A stretch of DNA of 64,000 nucleotides. Origin: Rheum nobile (lineage: Eukaryota > Streptophyta > Magnoliopsida > Caryophyllales > Polygonaceae). The DNA is taken from assembly GCA_027886185.1 (NCBI GenBank), contig WOAB01000568.1, forward strand, positions 13,276,501 through 13,340,500, given 5' to 3'. Under the pieces are notes generated by a model that was not told the origin of the DNA, searched no databases, and saw nothing but the letters and a program-made list of their open reading frames with translations. The translations under genes were made by a program, and so were the position numbers. Shown here piece after piece: positions 21,394-33,314 of the stretch (its first letter is position 1; every line of letters starts with the position of its first letter).

Positions 21394-24183
21394 CCAGATC
21401 GGGGCCTAAGTTGTCTCATGTTTGCTTTGCTGATGATTTGATCTTGCTCGCGGAAGCCTCTATCAGTCAGATTCGTGTTCTTAAAAAAGTGCTTGATGAG
21501 TTTTGCAGAGCCTCGGGACAGAAAGTCAACTTGGAGAAATCTAAGATTTATTTTTCCAAGAATGTTGATAGAGACCTTACCCTTCGGATCAGCAGCGAAT
21601 GCGGAATTCCTTGTACGTATGACCTTGGTAAGTGTGGGAGGCACTTTTACCCTTCGCGTAACAAATCCTACGCGTAGCAATGAAAGTCTACCAGAATTCT
21701 GTTATGGAGAGAGAGTAAGTTTGACAGAAAAGAAGCTTCCAATGCGGTTAAGGATCCCGTCAATCAGCAATAGACACGTGGTGTTAGGAGAGAAGGTGGG
21801 TTTTTTCCCTATAAATACCACTCCAAACCAAGGACAAGTTCAGAGGCAATTCCGGGCATTTGCTGGTGGAAATAGAGAGTGTTTGGTACTCCATCAAGGC
21901 CTTTGCTCCTAGAGTTTTTCATCTGCTTTTCAGAAGAGCTTTTGGGGGTTTCTCTGAGTTCGATTTTACTTCTCTTCTCCTTTTCCCTCTTCATCTTTCA
22001 AATACTTTTCCTTGAATCCAATACTAATTTGGGCGTCGGAGGGTGTTCTCCCGGAGAAGCTTTCTCCGGGTTTTCAGGTCGCCGAAGAAACAGTTTTCCG
22101 AGTAGAGTCGAAGAACTTCGAAAGCAAGGCAGGACATGTCTGGAAGTTGAGCGAAGAGGAAGGTTATCAGGCCTTTCTGAAGAGGTCTACGAACTGGAAG
22201 CAAGAGAAGAATCTGTCAAGGATTTCCCACAAACAAACAGATCTTCAGCAAAACCGGGTCGAGGGTGTGTTGACCCTCGACATCTTCATGAAGGGTTAAA
22301 CCGGGTTTCAACAGTAAGTACTTGGGGATGCCGATCTTGCATAAGTGTATGAACAAGGAGACTTTCCATGAGATCCTTGAGAGAGTTAGTAGTAGACTTT
22401 CAGGATGGAAGAGTAAATGTCTTAGTTTGGCAGGAAGAATTACGTTGACTAAGTTTGTTCTTTCTGCTATGCCCATACACCTTATGAGCACTGTTATGCT
22501 GCCTTCTAGTACCTTAAAGTCGCTGGACAAGATGAGTACAGAATTTGTCTGGGGGTCCTCGCCGGATAAGAGGAAAATGAGCCTTGTCTCTTGGAAGATG
22601 GTCTGTCGTCCGAAGGCTGAAGGGGGGTTGGGTATTAGAAGGCCTAAGTTCATGAATTTAGCTATGCTTGGGAAATTAGGGTGGCGTATCATCAAGGATA
22701 CTGAGTGTTTGTGGGTTCGGGCGATCCAGGCTAAATACGAGGTGGGTGATGTGCATCGGTTGGAGTCCTTATGTGCTAAGAAGGGCGCTTCCCCTACCTG
22801 GAGGGGTATTTCTATGGGCCTTCGCTGCGTGGTGGCTAAGGGTATTAGGTGGGTCCCTGGGGATGGCAACTCCATTCTCTTTTGGAAAGATAAATGGGTG
22901 TGTGACCGACCTTTGGATGAGTTGAGCTCGACTGCTATTTTGGGGAGCATGGCTGACAAATGTGTTGCTGATTATTGGATTGCTGGACAAGGCTGGAATT
23001 GTGATGAGCTTAGTTCTTGGTTAGATTCACACCTTCTTTTGAGTCTTGCATCCATGGCCTTGGATGGGATCTTTGGCTCTACGGACAGATTGTCATGGGG
23101 TGGTACGACTAACGGGGAGTTCTCTGTGGCGTCGGCTTACAAGGAGCTTGCTAAGAGTCAGGAGATGACTGTTGGGCTTGGTCTTCTCTTTGCTAGAGCC
23201 TGGCGGGCGGGAGCTCCAGAGAGATTGCGGGTCTTTCTTTGGCTCGTGATTCACCAGAGAATTCTTACTAATTATGGGAGGGTGCGTCGTCATCTGGCAG
23301 AGGAGGAGCTTTGTAGTATTTGTGGGAGAGATAGAGAGACAATTCTCCATGTGTTACGGGACTGTCCTCAGACAGCGGCGATCTGGCGACGGTTGCTGTC
23401 TAGCGATAGGCGTGCGGAGTTCTTTGCTGAAAATTTGCACCAGTGGTTGTTTTTGAATTTGGATCCGACTGGTGAGTGGATTGGCGAGGGAAGCTGGGCT
23501 TCGATTTTGCAGCAGCTGTTTGGTGGATATGGCGATGGAGGAACCAGGAAATCTTTGAGAAGGAGAAGGTGAAGGTGGATAGAGTGGCCTTCATTAAGGC
23601 CAAAGGCCTAGAATTTTGGAAGGGACATGGTGGGGACTTTGTTGATTGGTCGAGAGCTGCTCGGGTGGAGAGATTAATTGCTTGACGGCCTCCAGAGTCG
23701 GATTGGGTGATGCTCAACACAGATGGAGCTAGTCGAGGTAATTCGGGTTTAGCGGCAGCTGGTGGGGTTCTTAGAGACAAGGATGGCAAGTGGTTGGGCG
23801 GTTTTTCTCTTAATATTGGCATTTGCAAGGCAGAGCTTTGGAGGGTGTACTATGGCTTGCACATTGCTTGGGAGCTTGGCTTTCGAAGATTGGTTGTTGA
23901 GGTGGACTCTGAGATTGTGTTGGGGTTTCTTCAGAAAGGGGCGAATGACTCTCACCCTCTTTCCTTCCTGGTACGAATGTGCCATGGCTTTCTCTACAGG
24001 GATTGGATAGTCCGTTGTCGCCACGTGTATAAGGAGGCTAATCGTCTGGCTAAAGGATTAGCTAACTATGCTTTTACTCTTGCTTTAGGCTTTCATTTTT
24101 TTCGTAATTCTCCGGGTTGTATCAATTCTTTTGTTACAAACGATGTGAGGGGTATGGCTATTCCCCGTTTAATTGCTAATTAG
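21394..24183 (+). pseudogene. LINE ORF2 remnant: RT end, zf-RVT and RNase H
   Basis: The reading frame opens inside the reverse transcriptase near its active site (CFADDLILLAEAS), continues with ASGQKVNLEKSKIYFSKN, and resumes after the LTR insertion with YLGMPILHKCMNKETF. Next comes the zf-RVT region (FLWLVIHQRILTNYGRVRRH, then CSICGRDRETILHVLRDCP near 23310-23370). A frame change near 23500-23560, where AVWWIWRWRNQEIFE is in another frame, and a stop at about 23684 precede an RNase H-type tail (LNTDGASRGNSGLAAAGGVL; later EVDSE and RHVYKEANRLAKG) ending at 24183. Endonuclease and most of RT are missing. RNase H-tailed L1 elements are well known in plants. Confidence 0.9.
21633..22313. mobile_element. 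Solo LTR inserted in the LINE
   Basis: A 681-bp segment starts TGTGGGAGGC and ends GGTTTCAACA. It is flanked on both sides by GTAAG (21628-21632 and 22314-22318). The LINE frame reads DLGK before it and YLGMP after it, which is continuous if the insert and one duplication copy are ignored. No internal retrotransposon genes are present, so it is a solo LTR left by LTR-LTR recombination. A CTATAAATACC box at about 21810 suggests plus orientation of its promoter. The LTR is unlike any other LTR in the window. Confidence 0.88.
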
Positions 24184-24463
24184 CTTTTTATTTTCAATAA
24201 ATCCCGAAGAGTGTCGCCTCTCCATCACCAAAAAAAAGCCATGCATGCATGTAGGATTAACAAAACATGCCACGTAGTCGATATATTTTGACTTGAATTT
24301 CATGTACGCTGAATTTTCGGTCAAAATTTAACATTAATTCGATCCAAATATACGCACCTAATTAATGTTCTCTCTACTTTGAATAACTTTTCTGTTTCTG
24401 GATAAAGTTTCAGTTAGAAAAGATGCAATTACATATTTCCTGAACAATTGTATATTGATTTTT

Positions 24464-24634
24464 CTAACCTATGTTTTTAGGGTATAGGTTAAGATCTCTT
24501 ATATATAAAATTTTGATTATGTATTAATTTTTTAGAGTTTTTTTATTTTTATTTAAATAAATTTACTTTTTTCTATTTAAAATTTATATTCCTTAATATG
24601 AATTCTTAACATATGTCCTAAGAGCATAGGTTAG
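24464..24634. mobile_element. MITE-like element, copy 1 (171 bp)
   Basis: It begins CTAACCTATGTTTTTAGGGT with ATAGGTTAAGA following, and ends with the near reverse complement (CTTAACATATGTCCTAAGAG, then CATAGGTTAG). Inverted ends of about 30 bp with their own internal symmetry enclose an AT-rich non-coding core. A second copy of identical length is at 40643-40813. The target duplication is unclear, so the superfamily is not assigned. Confidence 0.6.
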
Positions 24635-24798
24635 ACAAACCGATCTTATATATACATCATTTTTCACATAGTTGAGTATATACTCCGTATGCGATTACGG
24701 TCTTACCATCAATTTTATAATATATCTAGATTTACATTTAATGTAGAAATATATTAATTGTGTCTTAGAAATATTAGAAACGAGTGAAAAGTCCTTAA

Positions 24799-25190
24799 CT
24801 TTTGTTTTTTAGAATAAGATTAATTGCATTCCAAAAGTGTTGCTAAAGACAACAACAGCCATGACACAAAATAAAGCAAGGATGAGGATCAAGTAGCAAA
24901 AGCAATCTATAGAGCTAACTAATGTTGAGAAGAAGGAACCACCGCTGGATTGATGGTTTTCTTCTGTCAAAAACAGCCAGTGCTTTGGCTTTGATTTTGG
25001 AAAGACATGCGTTGACAGTTGAAACACTCTTGGACAAAAATGGCGTGACCCTCAAAAACTTTCAGGTTACGGGCATGCCAAACATAGTAGACAACAGAGG
25101 TGACATCCGGAACCCGAAGTTTGGAGACAAATCTACCTCAACGTTTACTATTACTAATCATGTGCATCCAGGATTGAAGCGTGAGACTCA
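24799..25190 (-). mobile_element. Short 5'-truncated LINE tail with 14-bp target duplication
   Basis: TGAAAAGTCCTTAA flanks the segment at 24785-24798 and 25191-25204. On the minus strand it encodes a LINE C-terminal piece (VVYYVWHARNLKVFEGHAIF) and, after a frame change, SKIKAKALAVF. An A-rich 3' end (CTAAAAAACAAAAG) adjoins the left duplication. It is a dead-on-arrival insert of a family different from the 21379 copy. Confidence 0.75.
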
Positions 25191-25478
25191 TGAAAAGTCC
25201 TTAATTGTTCCCCTCTCCATTTTAAATTTATTATATTCCTAGAATATATAATGTGTTCATAAAAGGGATTATGGTATTTATTTTATTTACTTTCATTTCC
25301 TATACCTTAATCAACCAACATAGAATTGAATTTGTGTATAAATATTAACAATTATCCATAATCAATGTTTTTATTTGCACAACTTGGTAGCTTTCTTCCA
25401 GGCAGATGTACGTTTAGAGCCTCACACAAGTGCAATCTCTTTATCTAAAATCTGCGCAACCCTGTTCTCCATCTACCC

Positions 25479-26238
25479 TGTAATCGAGATTCGCTCAAAT
25501 ATTTCAACATAATCAAGTTCTAGATCGTTTTTGCAAAGATTCAAAGAACACAAACTAAAGAAAAACGATATCAACACCAGATCGCGGTTCAGATAATCCT
25601 ACTATGCGGAGTCTTAGTAGGGGAGACTTCCTCCAAATGCACTAAAGATCTCAAAAACTCAAAGTGTTGGTTACAAGAGAGCAATAGGTAAATAAAAAAG
25701 GAATAAAAAAGAACAAGGTAACAAACCGGAGAAATCAAAAGACGAAAAAGACAAATGAAAGCGATTCAGCTCCCTTTCAAGGCTATTGAAGTTCGTTGAC
25801 GACGACTTCGAGGACAGTGACCAAGGTGGACACTAGGGAAACACTGGCGACAAGACCACCGGAGACGCTTCACGATTCTTCTTGTCTTCTCTCGTTTTAT
25901 GAGAATGAAGCGCCGCAGGAGCAGATTGGAATGAGCACAGTAAAACCCTATGAGCTTTTATAGTTTGGTTAAAACCCATCAGAAACACATCGTTACATTT
26001 AGAAAGGAACATGGATCACACAAGTGGGCTTGTTCTCCAATTGGGTCGGCTTCCTCATTTGGGATTCGTGCCCAAGTAAAGCAGAAAACGTCCAAGCCTC
26101 CAAACCGGTGAACCGAGGTAGCTTTAGGCTATTTCTATGCTGAACCCGGTTGCCCTAATCCAAACCCGATTTACCTCTAAACCTATTCTTGCCATCCTGA
26201 CACATTTATCTATTACAAAGGTGGATTAAATTACTACA
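25479..26238 (-). repeat. 3' LTR of the decayed copia element
   Basis: Shared landmarks with the 33564-34476 LTR are the TGTAATC edge, CGGAGTCTTAGTAGGGGAGACT against CGGAGCCTCAAGAGGGGAGACT, CCTATGAGCTTTTATAG in the promoter zone, and the ...TACA inner edge followed by a pyrimidine-rich strand (the polypurine tract on the minus strand). Length of about 760 bp is inferred from these edges. No second copy exists to confirm it. Confidence 0.65.
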
Positions 26239-26319
26239 AATGCCCTTCTAATCCAAACTTTGAATAAAAACACAAGATTTCAAAACCAATAGTGCATCTG
26301 GGTATCATCTCCCGTCTGT

Positions 26320-29300
26320 CATCAATATATCCCATATCTCAGTGTATATCATTGATATGGAGGTTGTCCATGCAATACACAAACTTGTTAGTAGAAACAA
26401 CTTTAGTACCAAAATCTGATGGATTTACATCACCTGAAATTTTTACCGCTTTAATCTGTTGTTTTTCCACTTCATCTCTAATGAAATGAAATATGACATC
26501 TATATATTTAGTTATCTCATGATACACATGGTCTTTATAGAGATTTAAAGCACTTTGGCTATCCATGTTGAGAACTGGAATGTAGGTCTTATTTTCTATC
26601 TCATACAAAATTTCTTTTAGCCAAGAGGCTTCTTAACATGCCTCAGTTACAGATATATATTTCAGCTTCAGTTGAACATAAAGCTTCAATGGACTGTTGT
26701 GGGACTTCCAAGAGATACAGTTCCCAGCCCAAGTATAAAAGTAAGAGGTAGTAGACTTACGATTGTCTTTGTTAGTAGCATAATCTGAGTCCATAAAACT
26801 TTATAGATCAGATTTGGAAGTATGTTCAGAATAGATGAGACCTAAGTTTCTAGTACCAGAAATGTACTTAAGGGCATATTTCATTGTTGCCCAGTGTTTC
26901 TCACCAGGATTAGACATGTACTTGCTTAAATCTCTAATTGGAAATGCTTGATCATGCCTAGTACATAACATAGCATACATAACAGAACCAACAACCACAT
27001 CATATGGCACATTTTTCATCTTTTATATGTTTAAAGCAGAAGTGGGGCACATTTTTTTAGAGAGCTCAAGGTGCCCTCCTAAAGGTATATGTGAGGATTT
27101 AGCATGCAACATAGTAAATCTATCCAACACCTTATGCAAGTAATCAACTTGTGATAATCTCATGATTTCTTATCTATATCTCTTATAATTCTAACCCCTA
27201 GTATTTTCTATGTAGGACCTAAGTACTTCATGCCATAATGCTTCTTAAGGTCCAGTTTGGTATCGGAAATAGCAGCTTTAGAGCTACTAATTAATTACAT
27301 ATCATCAACATATAACAAAATGTACATAAGAGCCGACTTCACATTTTAAAAATAAAGAAAAGTATCATATATGCTTCTAATGAAGCCAAGAGATTTCATA
27401 CAAGTATCAATCTTGATATTCCATTGTCTATGTGATTGTTTTAAACCATAGATAGATTTTTTCAACTGGCAAGCATGCTCATATTTATCTCTATCCACAA
27501 AACCCTTGGCTTGTTTCATGTATATTGTACCTTTCAAATCACCATGTAGGAAAGTAGTTTTCACATCCATTTGTTCAAGTTCTCAATCAAACACAGATGT
27601 CAAAGCAAGCAGGAGACGTATGGTTTTGTACTTAACACCATGAGCAAATATGTCATTATAGTCCACACCTTCTCTTTTGAGTAAAGCCTTTGGAAACAAG
27701 CCTACCCTTATATCTAGGTGAACTAAGTCAATAGCCCCATCTTTATATTTATAAATCCATTTATAGTCTGTGAGTCTAGCGTTGGCAGGTTTAGGAACCA
27801 AGGTCTAAGTATTTTTAACATGCATAGATTGAACGTCTTCATGCATAGCTTTCATCCATTCATGTGCATTGGAACATTTCATAGCCCGATCATATGTTTC
27901 TCAACAATATTAGAAGTAAAAGAAGCTAGCAAACATATTAACAACAAGGAAAGCAAACTCAACAATATTAGAAGTGAACTTTCTCTTAGGAATGCTTATC
28001 CTAGGTTCTCTATCTCTAACAAGTTGGTAGTCAGCAAGATCATGCACATTTTGATCAATATCATGCAAAGCAGTGTGCACATCAAAAGATCTAGCTATAA
28101 GGTCATATGACTCACTTACTGCCCCACCTAATTGGTGAGGTTACAGATCTGCATTTCCAATTCCTTTCACATTACTTTCTTGTGCTGAATTTAGTGGTCC
28201 TTCTGATTCAGTTGAGTGTTCAGCAGAGGAATGACCAATGTCAAATTCGTATTCTAGATTGTTGTGTTGGTCATCTGGAGCATAGAATTGTCCCAATGGA
28301 ACTGCCATGTTACTTCTATCTTCAGGGGTACCTGCATTCTCAGTGGCAGGTGCTAGCTTATTTTTGAAGTGAAAATCTTTTTCATTAAATGTAATATCTC
28401 TGGAAGTTATTCCTTTATAACCATGAGGTTGTATAAGTAACAATTTATATCCTTTGACACCTTTAGGGTAGCCTTGCATGATACACTTTTGGGCCTAAGG
28501 TCGCAACTTTCCCTGAGAGATTTGGGAGTAAGAAGTGCAGCCAAAAGGCCTTAAGTGTGCCATGTCAGGTTTCTTACTTGACCACAACTCTTGTGGAGTT
28601 TTGAATTTCACTATAGAGGAAGGAGGTCGATTTATGAGGTAAGCTGCAATTATTACTGCCTTACCCCCACATTGATGGTCTAATCCCAACACTAATAAGC
28701 ATATATCTGGCTTTCTCTAATAGTGTCCTATTCATCTTCTCAGCAATACCATTCTGTTGAGGGGTGTCAGGCACTATTATATGCCTTTTTATGCCATGTT
28801 CTTTACAGTACATGTTTATGGCATGATTACAAAACTCTAGCCCATTGTCAGTCTTAAGGCACATAAGCTAGTATCCAGTTTGACTTCCTACCATAGTCTT
28901 CCAAGACTTAAAAGAGTCAAAAGCTTCATCCTTAGATTTCAACAAGTTCACCCACATTTTTCTTGAGTAGTAATCAATTAGGGATATAAAGTATTCCCCC
29001 CAATTGTATCTACTTGTGCATACCCCTAGAGATCTAAATGCACATACTCTAGAGGTCTGCTTGTAGTGTGAGTGGACTTGCCAAAACTATGTCTAGTTTT
29101 CTTACCAAAGATACAATTTGCACATAATTCTAGATCACTAGGATGTTTATGAATCAAACCATGTTTGAACAAGTTCAACAAGCCAGTATTGCCAATATGT
29201 CCAAGCCTATCATGCCACAGTTTAGTATACTCTGAATCACCATGCTTAATCACATCAGTACAAACATGTAATTCAAGAGAAGCAACAACATAACAAAGCA

Positions 29301-29446
29301 CTCCCTTCTTAATGCTCCTAATAAGGACTGTATTATATCTTATAACATCTCTTATCCCATGATGAGTATTAACCTGACAATTCAAATCATCAAACATAGA
29401 TTCAGATAGAAGATTCCTTCTTAGGTTAGGAACCCACCTAGCATTT
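26320..29446 (-). pseudogene. Copia pol remnant (integrase, RT, RNase H)
   Basis: On the minus strand the pieces are: gag-pre-integrase (LWHDRLGHIGNTGLLNLFK, then CANCIFGKKTRHSF, 29026-29300), integrase (LKTDNGLEFCNHAIN and TPQQNGIAEKMNRTLLEKAR, 28661-28864; LRPFGCTSYSQISQGKLRP, 28495-28560), the spacer before RT (VMQGYPKGVKGYKLLL), RT start (LTDYKWIYKYKDG, 27740), RT core (MDVKTTFLHGDLKGTIYMKQ, 27570), RT end (MYAMLCTRHDQAFPIRDLSK, 26960) and RNase H tail (LNMDSQSALNLYKDHVYHE, 26560). Many stops and frame changes break it into at least eight pieces. It is not functional. Confidence 0.82.
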
Positions 29447-29460
29447 TGGAGGAAGGCGCA

Positions 29461-30235
29461 TCGATGGCTACTGGTGGTGGCGGAAGACATGCGTGTATAA
29501 CGTATGGATGGGTAGTAGTGCTCCAGTGATGGTCTAGTGGTGGTCAGAGGGGTGTTCGCATATTTGTTTGCAAACAAGTAGTGTGACGACAATATTAGGA
29601 TTTAGGTTTTAGTTGGGAAAAGGTGGTCCGGTTAGGCTGGATTTTGGATATGCAGTGTGCAAGGATGTGGGAAAGATGTTGGTGGTGGTGGCCAACATGG
29701 TGGCGGAGGCCTGGTGGCCCAGCGATGGCTGGTATAGAATGCAAGAAAAGGCTTGTTTTGGTATTTTGGTGCATTTTGTGTGAGAGAGCTAGGGAAATCA
29801 ATGGAGGACTGTAAGTGTTGTATATCATCGTTATAAAGTATGAAAAAGATACAAATTAAAAAGTGCATACAAGCCACCGAATAACACGTAAAAGGGAAAA
29901 AAACGTTGTGCATCCACTCATGGTTGCGGTGTAAACCACAACTATCTGTTTTAATAATATGTTTATGTTAAATGCTGTTCATTTAATCCTCTACATGTCC
30001 CTTTTTTCGGTCGATCCATTTCCTGTCCTCTTGGTTAGCAGCGAAGCAAAAAGATGGCCGCTTTATTCTTGTTTTAAGAATTAAAACTCATGAGCTAGTA
30101 TTATTCCCTGAAATAATTAATTTCCAGTTTTGCTTGCTTTTGCACAATTAAATATTCGGATTAAAAATTTCTAGCAAAGTGCGACGTTTTTCGGCTGGTA
30201 CTACGTAAGTTAAATAATTATCGTATTATTTTTAA
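29461..30235. other. No recognised feature between copia and mariner elements
   Basis: The first part is GC-richer (GGTGGTGGTGGCCAACATGG) and the rest AT-rich. Short ORFs on both strands (29595-29913) are low-complexity and not supported. It may be host DNA or an unrecognised repeat. Confidence 0.4.
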
Positions 30236-30237
30236 TA

Positions 30238-30264
30238 CTCCCTCCGTTTTCTAAAGGTTGTGAT
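30238..30264 (+). repeat. Left terminal inverted repeat of the mariner-like element
   Basis: CTCCCTCCGTTTTCTAAAGG then TTGTGAT, preceded by TA at 30236-30237. It pairs with 33315-33341 in reverse complement with a few mismatches. Confidence 0.85.
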
Positions 30265-30607
30265 TCTAGCCTTGTTTTCTTGTGTGTAAAAGATTGTCAT
30301 TTTAGATATTTTGTCCACTTTTTTCCTACAATACCCCTAATACTAATGATACACTATTTACAAAATTAAGATGAATGTGAGCTCCCTACATCGTAAACAA
30401 CAAGGTCCGGTGCATCGTAAACTACAATAGCCCTAATTAATTTATTTTTTCAATTCAATGTGAAAACAACAATATTTATGGCTGAATGCATGAAAACTTG
30501 ATTCATGTCTCTTCCTATTTTTTCACCATCTATATAATCTCACATACTCTAGGTTGTCCTCATCAACTTGTTTGGGCTTATGATCTGCTTGGAGGATTTG
30601 ATTAACT

Positions 30608-30796
30608 GTGGCATCACCTACGGCATTTGGCATGAATGATGATGATTGTCATGTTAAACATGACTTTGATTTAAATCTCCCTCCGATCGAAGAAACTAAG
30701 GTCAAGGTGAAGCACGATTTCGATTTAAACTACCCACCGATCGAAGAAGTGATATTGCCTTTCTTAAGGATCTATTTTCCAGATTTCAGCTACTAG
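30608..30796 (+). pseudogene. Small DLNxxP-repeat ORF at the left end of the mariner element
   Basis: This 62-codon plus-strand frame (possible start at 30608, GTG/ATG context; an ATG follows at 30632) encodes two copies of a block: VKHDFDLNLPPIEE and VKHDFDLNYPPIEE. It ends in a segment ending YFPDFSY. The minus-strand exon 1 at 32612-32803 also has FDLN motifs and ends similarly (FYTPDFLFN). I infer it is a displaced copy of the transposase first exon, in inverted orientation at the opposite element end. DLNxxP is the form of an EAR repression motif in plants, but whether it acts as one here is unknown. Confidence 0.45.
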
Positions 30797-31058
30797 ATAT
30801 GTGTAAGAGATTTGTCATTATTTTATGTTTGGTTTGCAAGGAGATCACTCTTGTACTCTGTAAGGATTTTGGTTGATTTGTAACTTCGTTTGAAGTCTAA
30901 GTAATGGAAGCATTCACGTCTTTTTTTCCCCTTGTCTAAGTGCCATTATATTTAGTACATAAGTATCCAAATCGTAAAGGAATTGCATAACACCTTGTAC
31001 AAAAAAAAAGAATACGGAATACATACTACGAATAACATGAAAAGATTGTTTTATGTAT

Positions 31059-32428
31059 TCAATGAAGCATGTTCATGACACTTTCGACTAAGGCTTGCTC
31101 ACAAGTAATTTGTGTCGGAAGACGACCTTCCCTTTCCAACCTCTGCTTATATTCATGAGGTATTTCATATGTATTGCCCCCTTGATTCTTCATGGTTTCC
31201 CTCAAACATAATTGTAAAGTTAAAAACACACGGTTGATCATATGTGCCGGGTAGTCTTCATATGACCTTTGAACAGAAGCAATTAGCTCATCCACTGTCC
31301 TTGTGCACTCCTTATCTTGTAATGATTGGATAGCATTGAAAAATCCTAAATCCAAAACATTCATGTCTGGAGAGTTTGGTGGTTGACAAATTAATCTTAT
31401 ATCAAACCCGTTTTGTGATGCTGCTGTTCGAAATGCCGCATCGTCTGGTCGAACATGCGTTCTTGCATTGTCTTGCTGGATGAAAATTGTACTTCCGACA
31501 TCCTCTCTTGGCCACTTAGCTTGAATCGCCGGGATCACCTTTTCTACTAAAAAACTTCGTATAATTTCTTTTGTGACAGATGTGATTGGTTTTGTTTCCA
31601 TAGTACCGGCTTGTCTATTTCGGCTATTCCGTAATGCTGGTTGCGTGGTCACAAGCGGAAACACCCCAAGTTTTCCAGAGAATACCTCATTGCCTTCATG
31701 GTCAAATCGTGGTCTTGCAACAGCAGCTAGGAACATCACTTTTCCGATGAAGTTCTTGCTTTGACATGAACGTATAGGAACTTCTTCATTAGGGAGCAAG
31801 TAGTATGAATTCGACTTCTTCGCCATGTAGAACAACTTCTCGTCAATATGTACAGTGTTGTACATACTAACAAACTTTGGGTCACTTGACAAACTACTCG
31901 TGTCCAGCATCGAAATGCAAAATCGAAGTCGTGCAATCTTGTTTTCTGCATTCAAAAGTGGCTTGATTGCATTTGAATGACGACGAATACAACCTTCCTT
32001 GAAGCGGGAATGTAATGTGTTGTGGTTCATCTCCAAAGCTTTGGCAATAGATCTAAATGTTGTTCTTCTATTTAAAGGAACATCAGCAATACGACTCAGG
32101 TCAAACTGAACCCGCTTTTGGCCATAATTCTTTGGCTGCTTTCGCGACACATCAACAACACTACCATTCGGCGTATTTTTTTTAGTTTCCAAATCCTTTG
32201 AACACTTCGTAACGGCACCGATAACAAAGACGCAACCTCTCTTGTTGTAGTGCGTTTTAGCTTTCCATTTAGACTTCTTACGAGCAGAGCCTCGTATATT
32301 AGTGTGCGTTCATCATTTGATATGAATCTCCTATGTTGATTGGCTTCACCGTCGCCGTCAACATTCTCGCCACCGTCGCCGTCACCGTATCCGTAGCCGT
32401 CGCCGTCGCCTGCACCTTCACCTTCACA
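31059..32428 (-). pseudogene. Mariner-like transposase, DD39D, one frameshift
   Basis: Cut-and-paste transposase. The minus-strand frame begins with a Gly/Asp-rich linker (about 32428-32350), then a helix-turn-helix region with SNDERTLIYEALLVRSLNGK and REVASLLSVPLRSVQRIWK. A run of eight A at 32173-32180 shifts the frame by one; nine would keep it. Downstream are FRSIAKALEMNHNTLHSRFK, the first catalytic Asp (VHIDEKLFYM), the second (QQDNARTH) and the third (NSPDMNVLDLGFF). Thirty-nine residues separate the second Asp from the VLD Asp, the plant DD39D type. It ends at 31059. Apart from the A-run and usual introns the frame is intact, so the copy is young or was recently active. An error in the A-run would make it a true CDS. 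Confidence 0.85.
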
Positions 32429-32611
32429 TAAGATAACAAGTTAATTACTGAACTACTAATACAAAGAGCATGTCAAATTTGTAGAAAATCAATCCACGTG
32501 ATTCTAGAATGTTATAGGATAACACTATAATTAATCAAAGCTTCTGGAATGCTATGGAATATACGGAGTATATAGTTAAAATTAAACAAAGCTTTCACAG
32601 AAGATAACACG

Positions 32612-32803
32612 TTAATTAAACAAAAAATCTGGAGTATAAAACGTACTAATAGGTTCTTCTTCTTGAACCGCAGGTATATTAAGATCGAATGACACATCTT
32701 CTTCAACGGGAATTGGTAGATTTTCTTCAATATACTCTTCTTGGTTGGAATTGAGATCTTCATCGGCACCTTGTGGAATGCTATTTAAATCAAAATTGTT
32801 CAT
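32612..32803 (-). CDS. N-terminal acidic DLN-rich exon of the mariner transposase
   Basis: The minus-strand ATG at 32803 starts MNNFDLNSIPQGADEDLNSN, then a Glu-rich stretch and SFDLNIPAVQEEE. The coding part probably ends near 32645 and is spliced to the Gly/Asp-rich start at about 32428. A CTATATATA box lies about 40 bases upstream (near 32845 on the minus strand). Acidic DLN-bearing leaders are in keeping with plant mariner proteins. A nuclear role is likely but not shown. Confidence 0.5.
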   Translation of the reverse strand: MNNFDLNSIPQGADEDLNSNQEEYIEENLPIPVEEDVSFDLNIPAVQEEEPISTFYTPDFLFN

Positions 32804-33314
32804 GTTTGATTGATGTTTTTAAGATTGCAATCGTGCATATATATAGTGTGGAACAATGATTTTTGTTTAAGTTTGCAATTTTGTTTTGGCTCCGGTGTTA
32901 AAATGTGAAATTTTGGTTTGAATGAAATTTTAATTTTAGTGAAGTTTTTGGCTCCAAGTTTAAATCAGTAGTGAAATTTTCATTTTAAATTAGTAGTGAA
33001 ATTTTCATTTTAAATCAGTAGTGAAATTTTCATTTTAGTGAAGTTAATTCAGAGCACTTGAACATAGTATATGAAAAGTTTATTGGATTTAATTAATTAA
33101 AGGTAGAATAAATTACATACTCCTTACCAATATATAGTCAAATGCCATTTTGATTCATTAATTTTATCTTAATACGTGTGTTTTTGCTCGGGTAGAAATA
33201 GAGGGAGTAATTGACAATGTATTAGGTCCCACAAAATTGTAGGATGAGGAGAGTGTTTAATAAGGGTATATATGTCTAAGAAATTATTCCTTAATAAGTG
33301 TGTAAAATTGTAGG

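Larger units (their letters stand above)
21379..24253 (+). mobile_element. 5'-truncated LINE (L1-type) with perfect 15-bp target duplication
   Basis: The element body runs from 21394 to an A-tract ending about 24237. It is flanked by CCATGCATGCATGTA at 21379-21393 and again at 24239-24253. A truncated 5' end, a poly(A) end and a 15-bp duplication are hallmarks of target-primed reverse transcription. The body encodes the C-terminal part of an ORF2 and is itself split by an LTR insertion at 21633-22313. Confidence 0.9.
25479..29460 (-). mobile_element. Decayed, 5'-truncated Ty1/copia element
   Basis: A 3' LTR (25479-26238) and a pol remnant in minus orientation are recognisable. The coding order on the minus strand is gag-pre-integrase, integrase, RT, RNase H. 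At about 29460 similarity stops and there is no gag, PBS or 5' LTR. The LTR start TGTAATCGAGATTCGCTC and the polypurine side ACAAATGCCCTTCTAATCC resemble those of the intact copia element at 33564, so the two are related but diverged. Confidence 0.8.

Noticed and set aside
22216..22959. 247-codon minus-strand ORF
   Set aside because: It lies antisense to the LINE zf-RVT coding region, crosses the solo-LTR boundary and shows no recognisable domain; a shadow frame.
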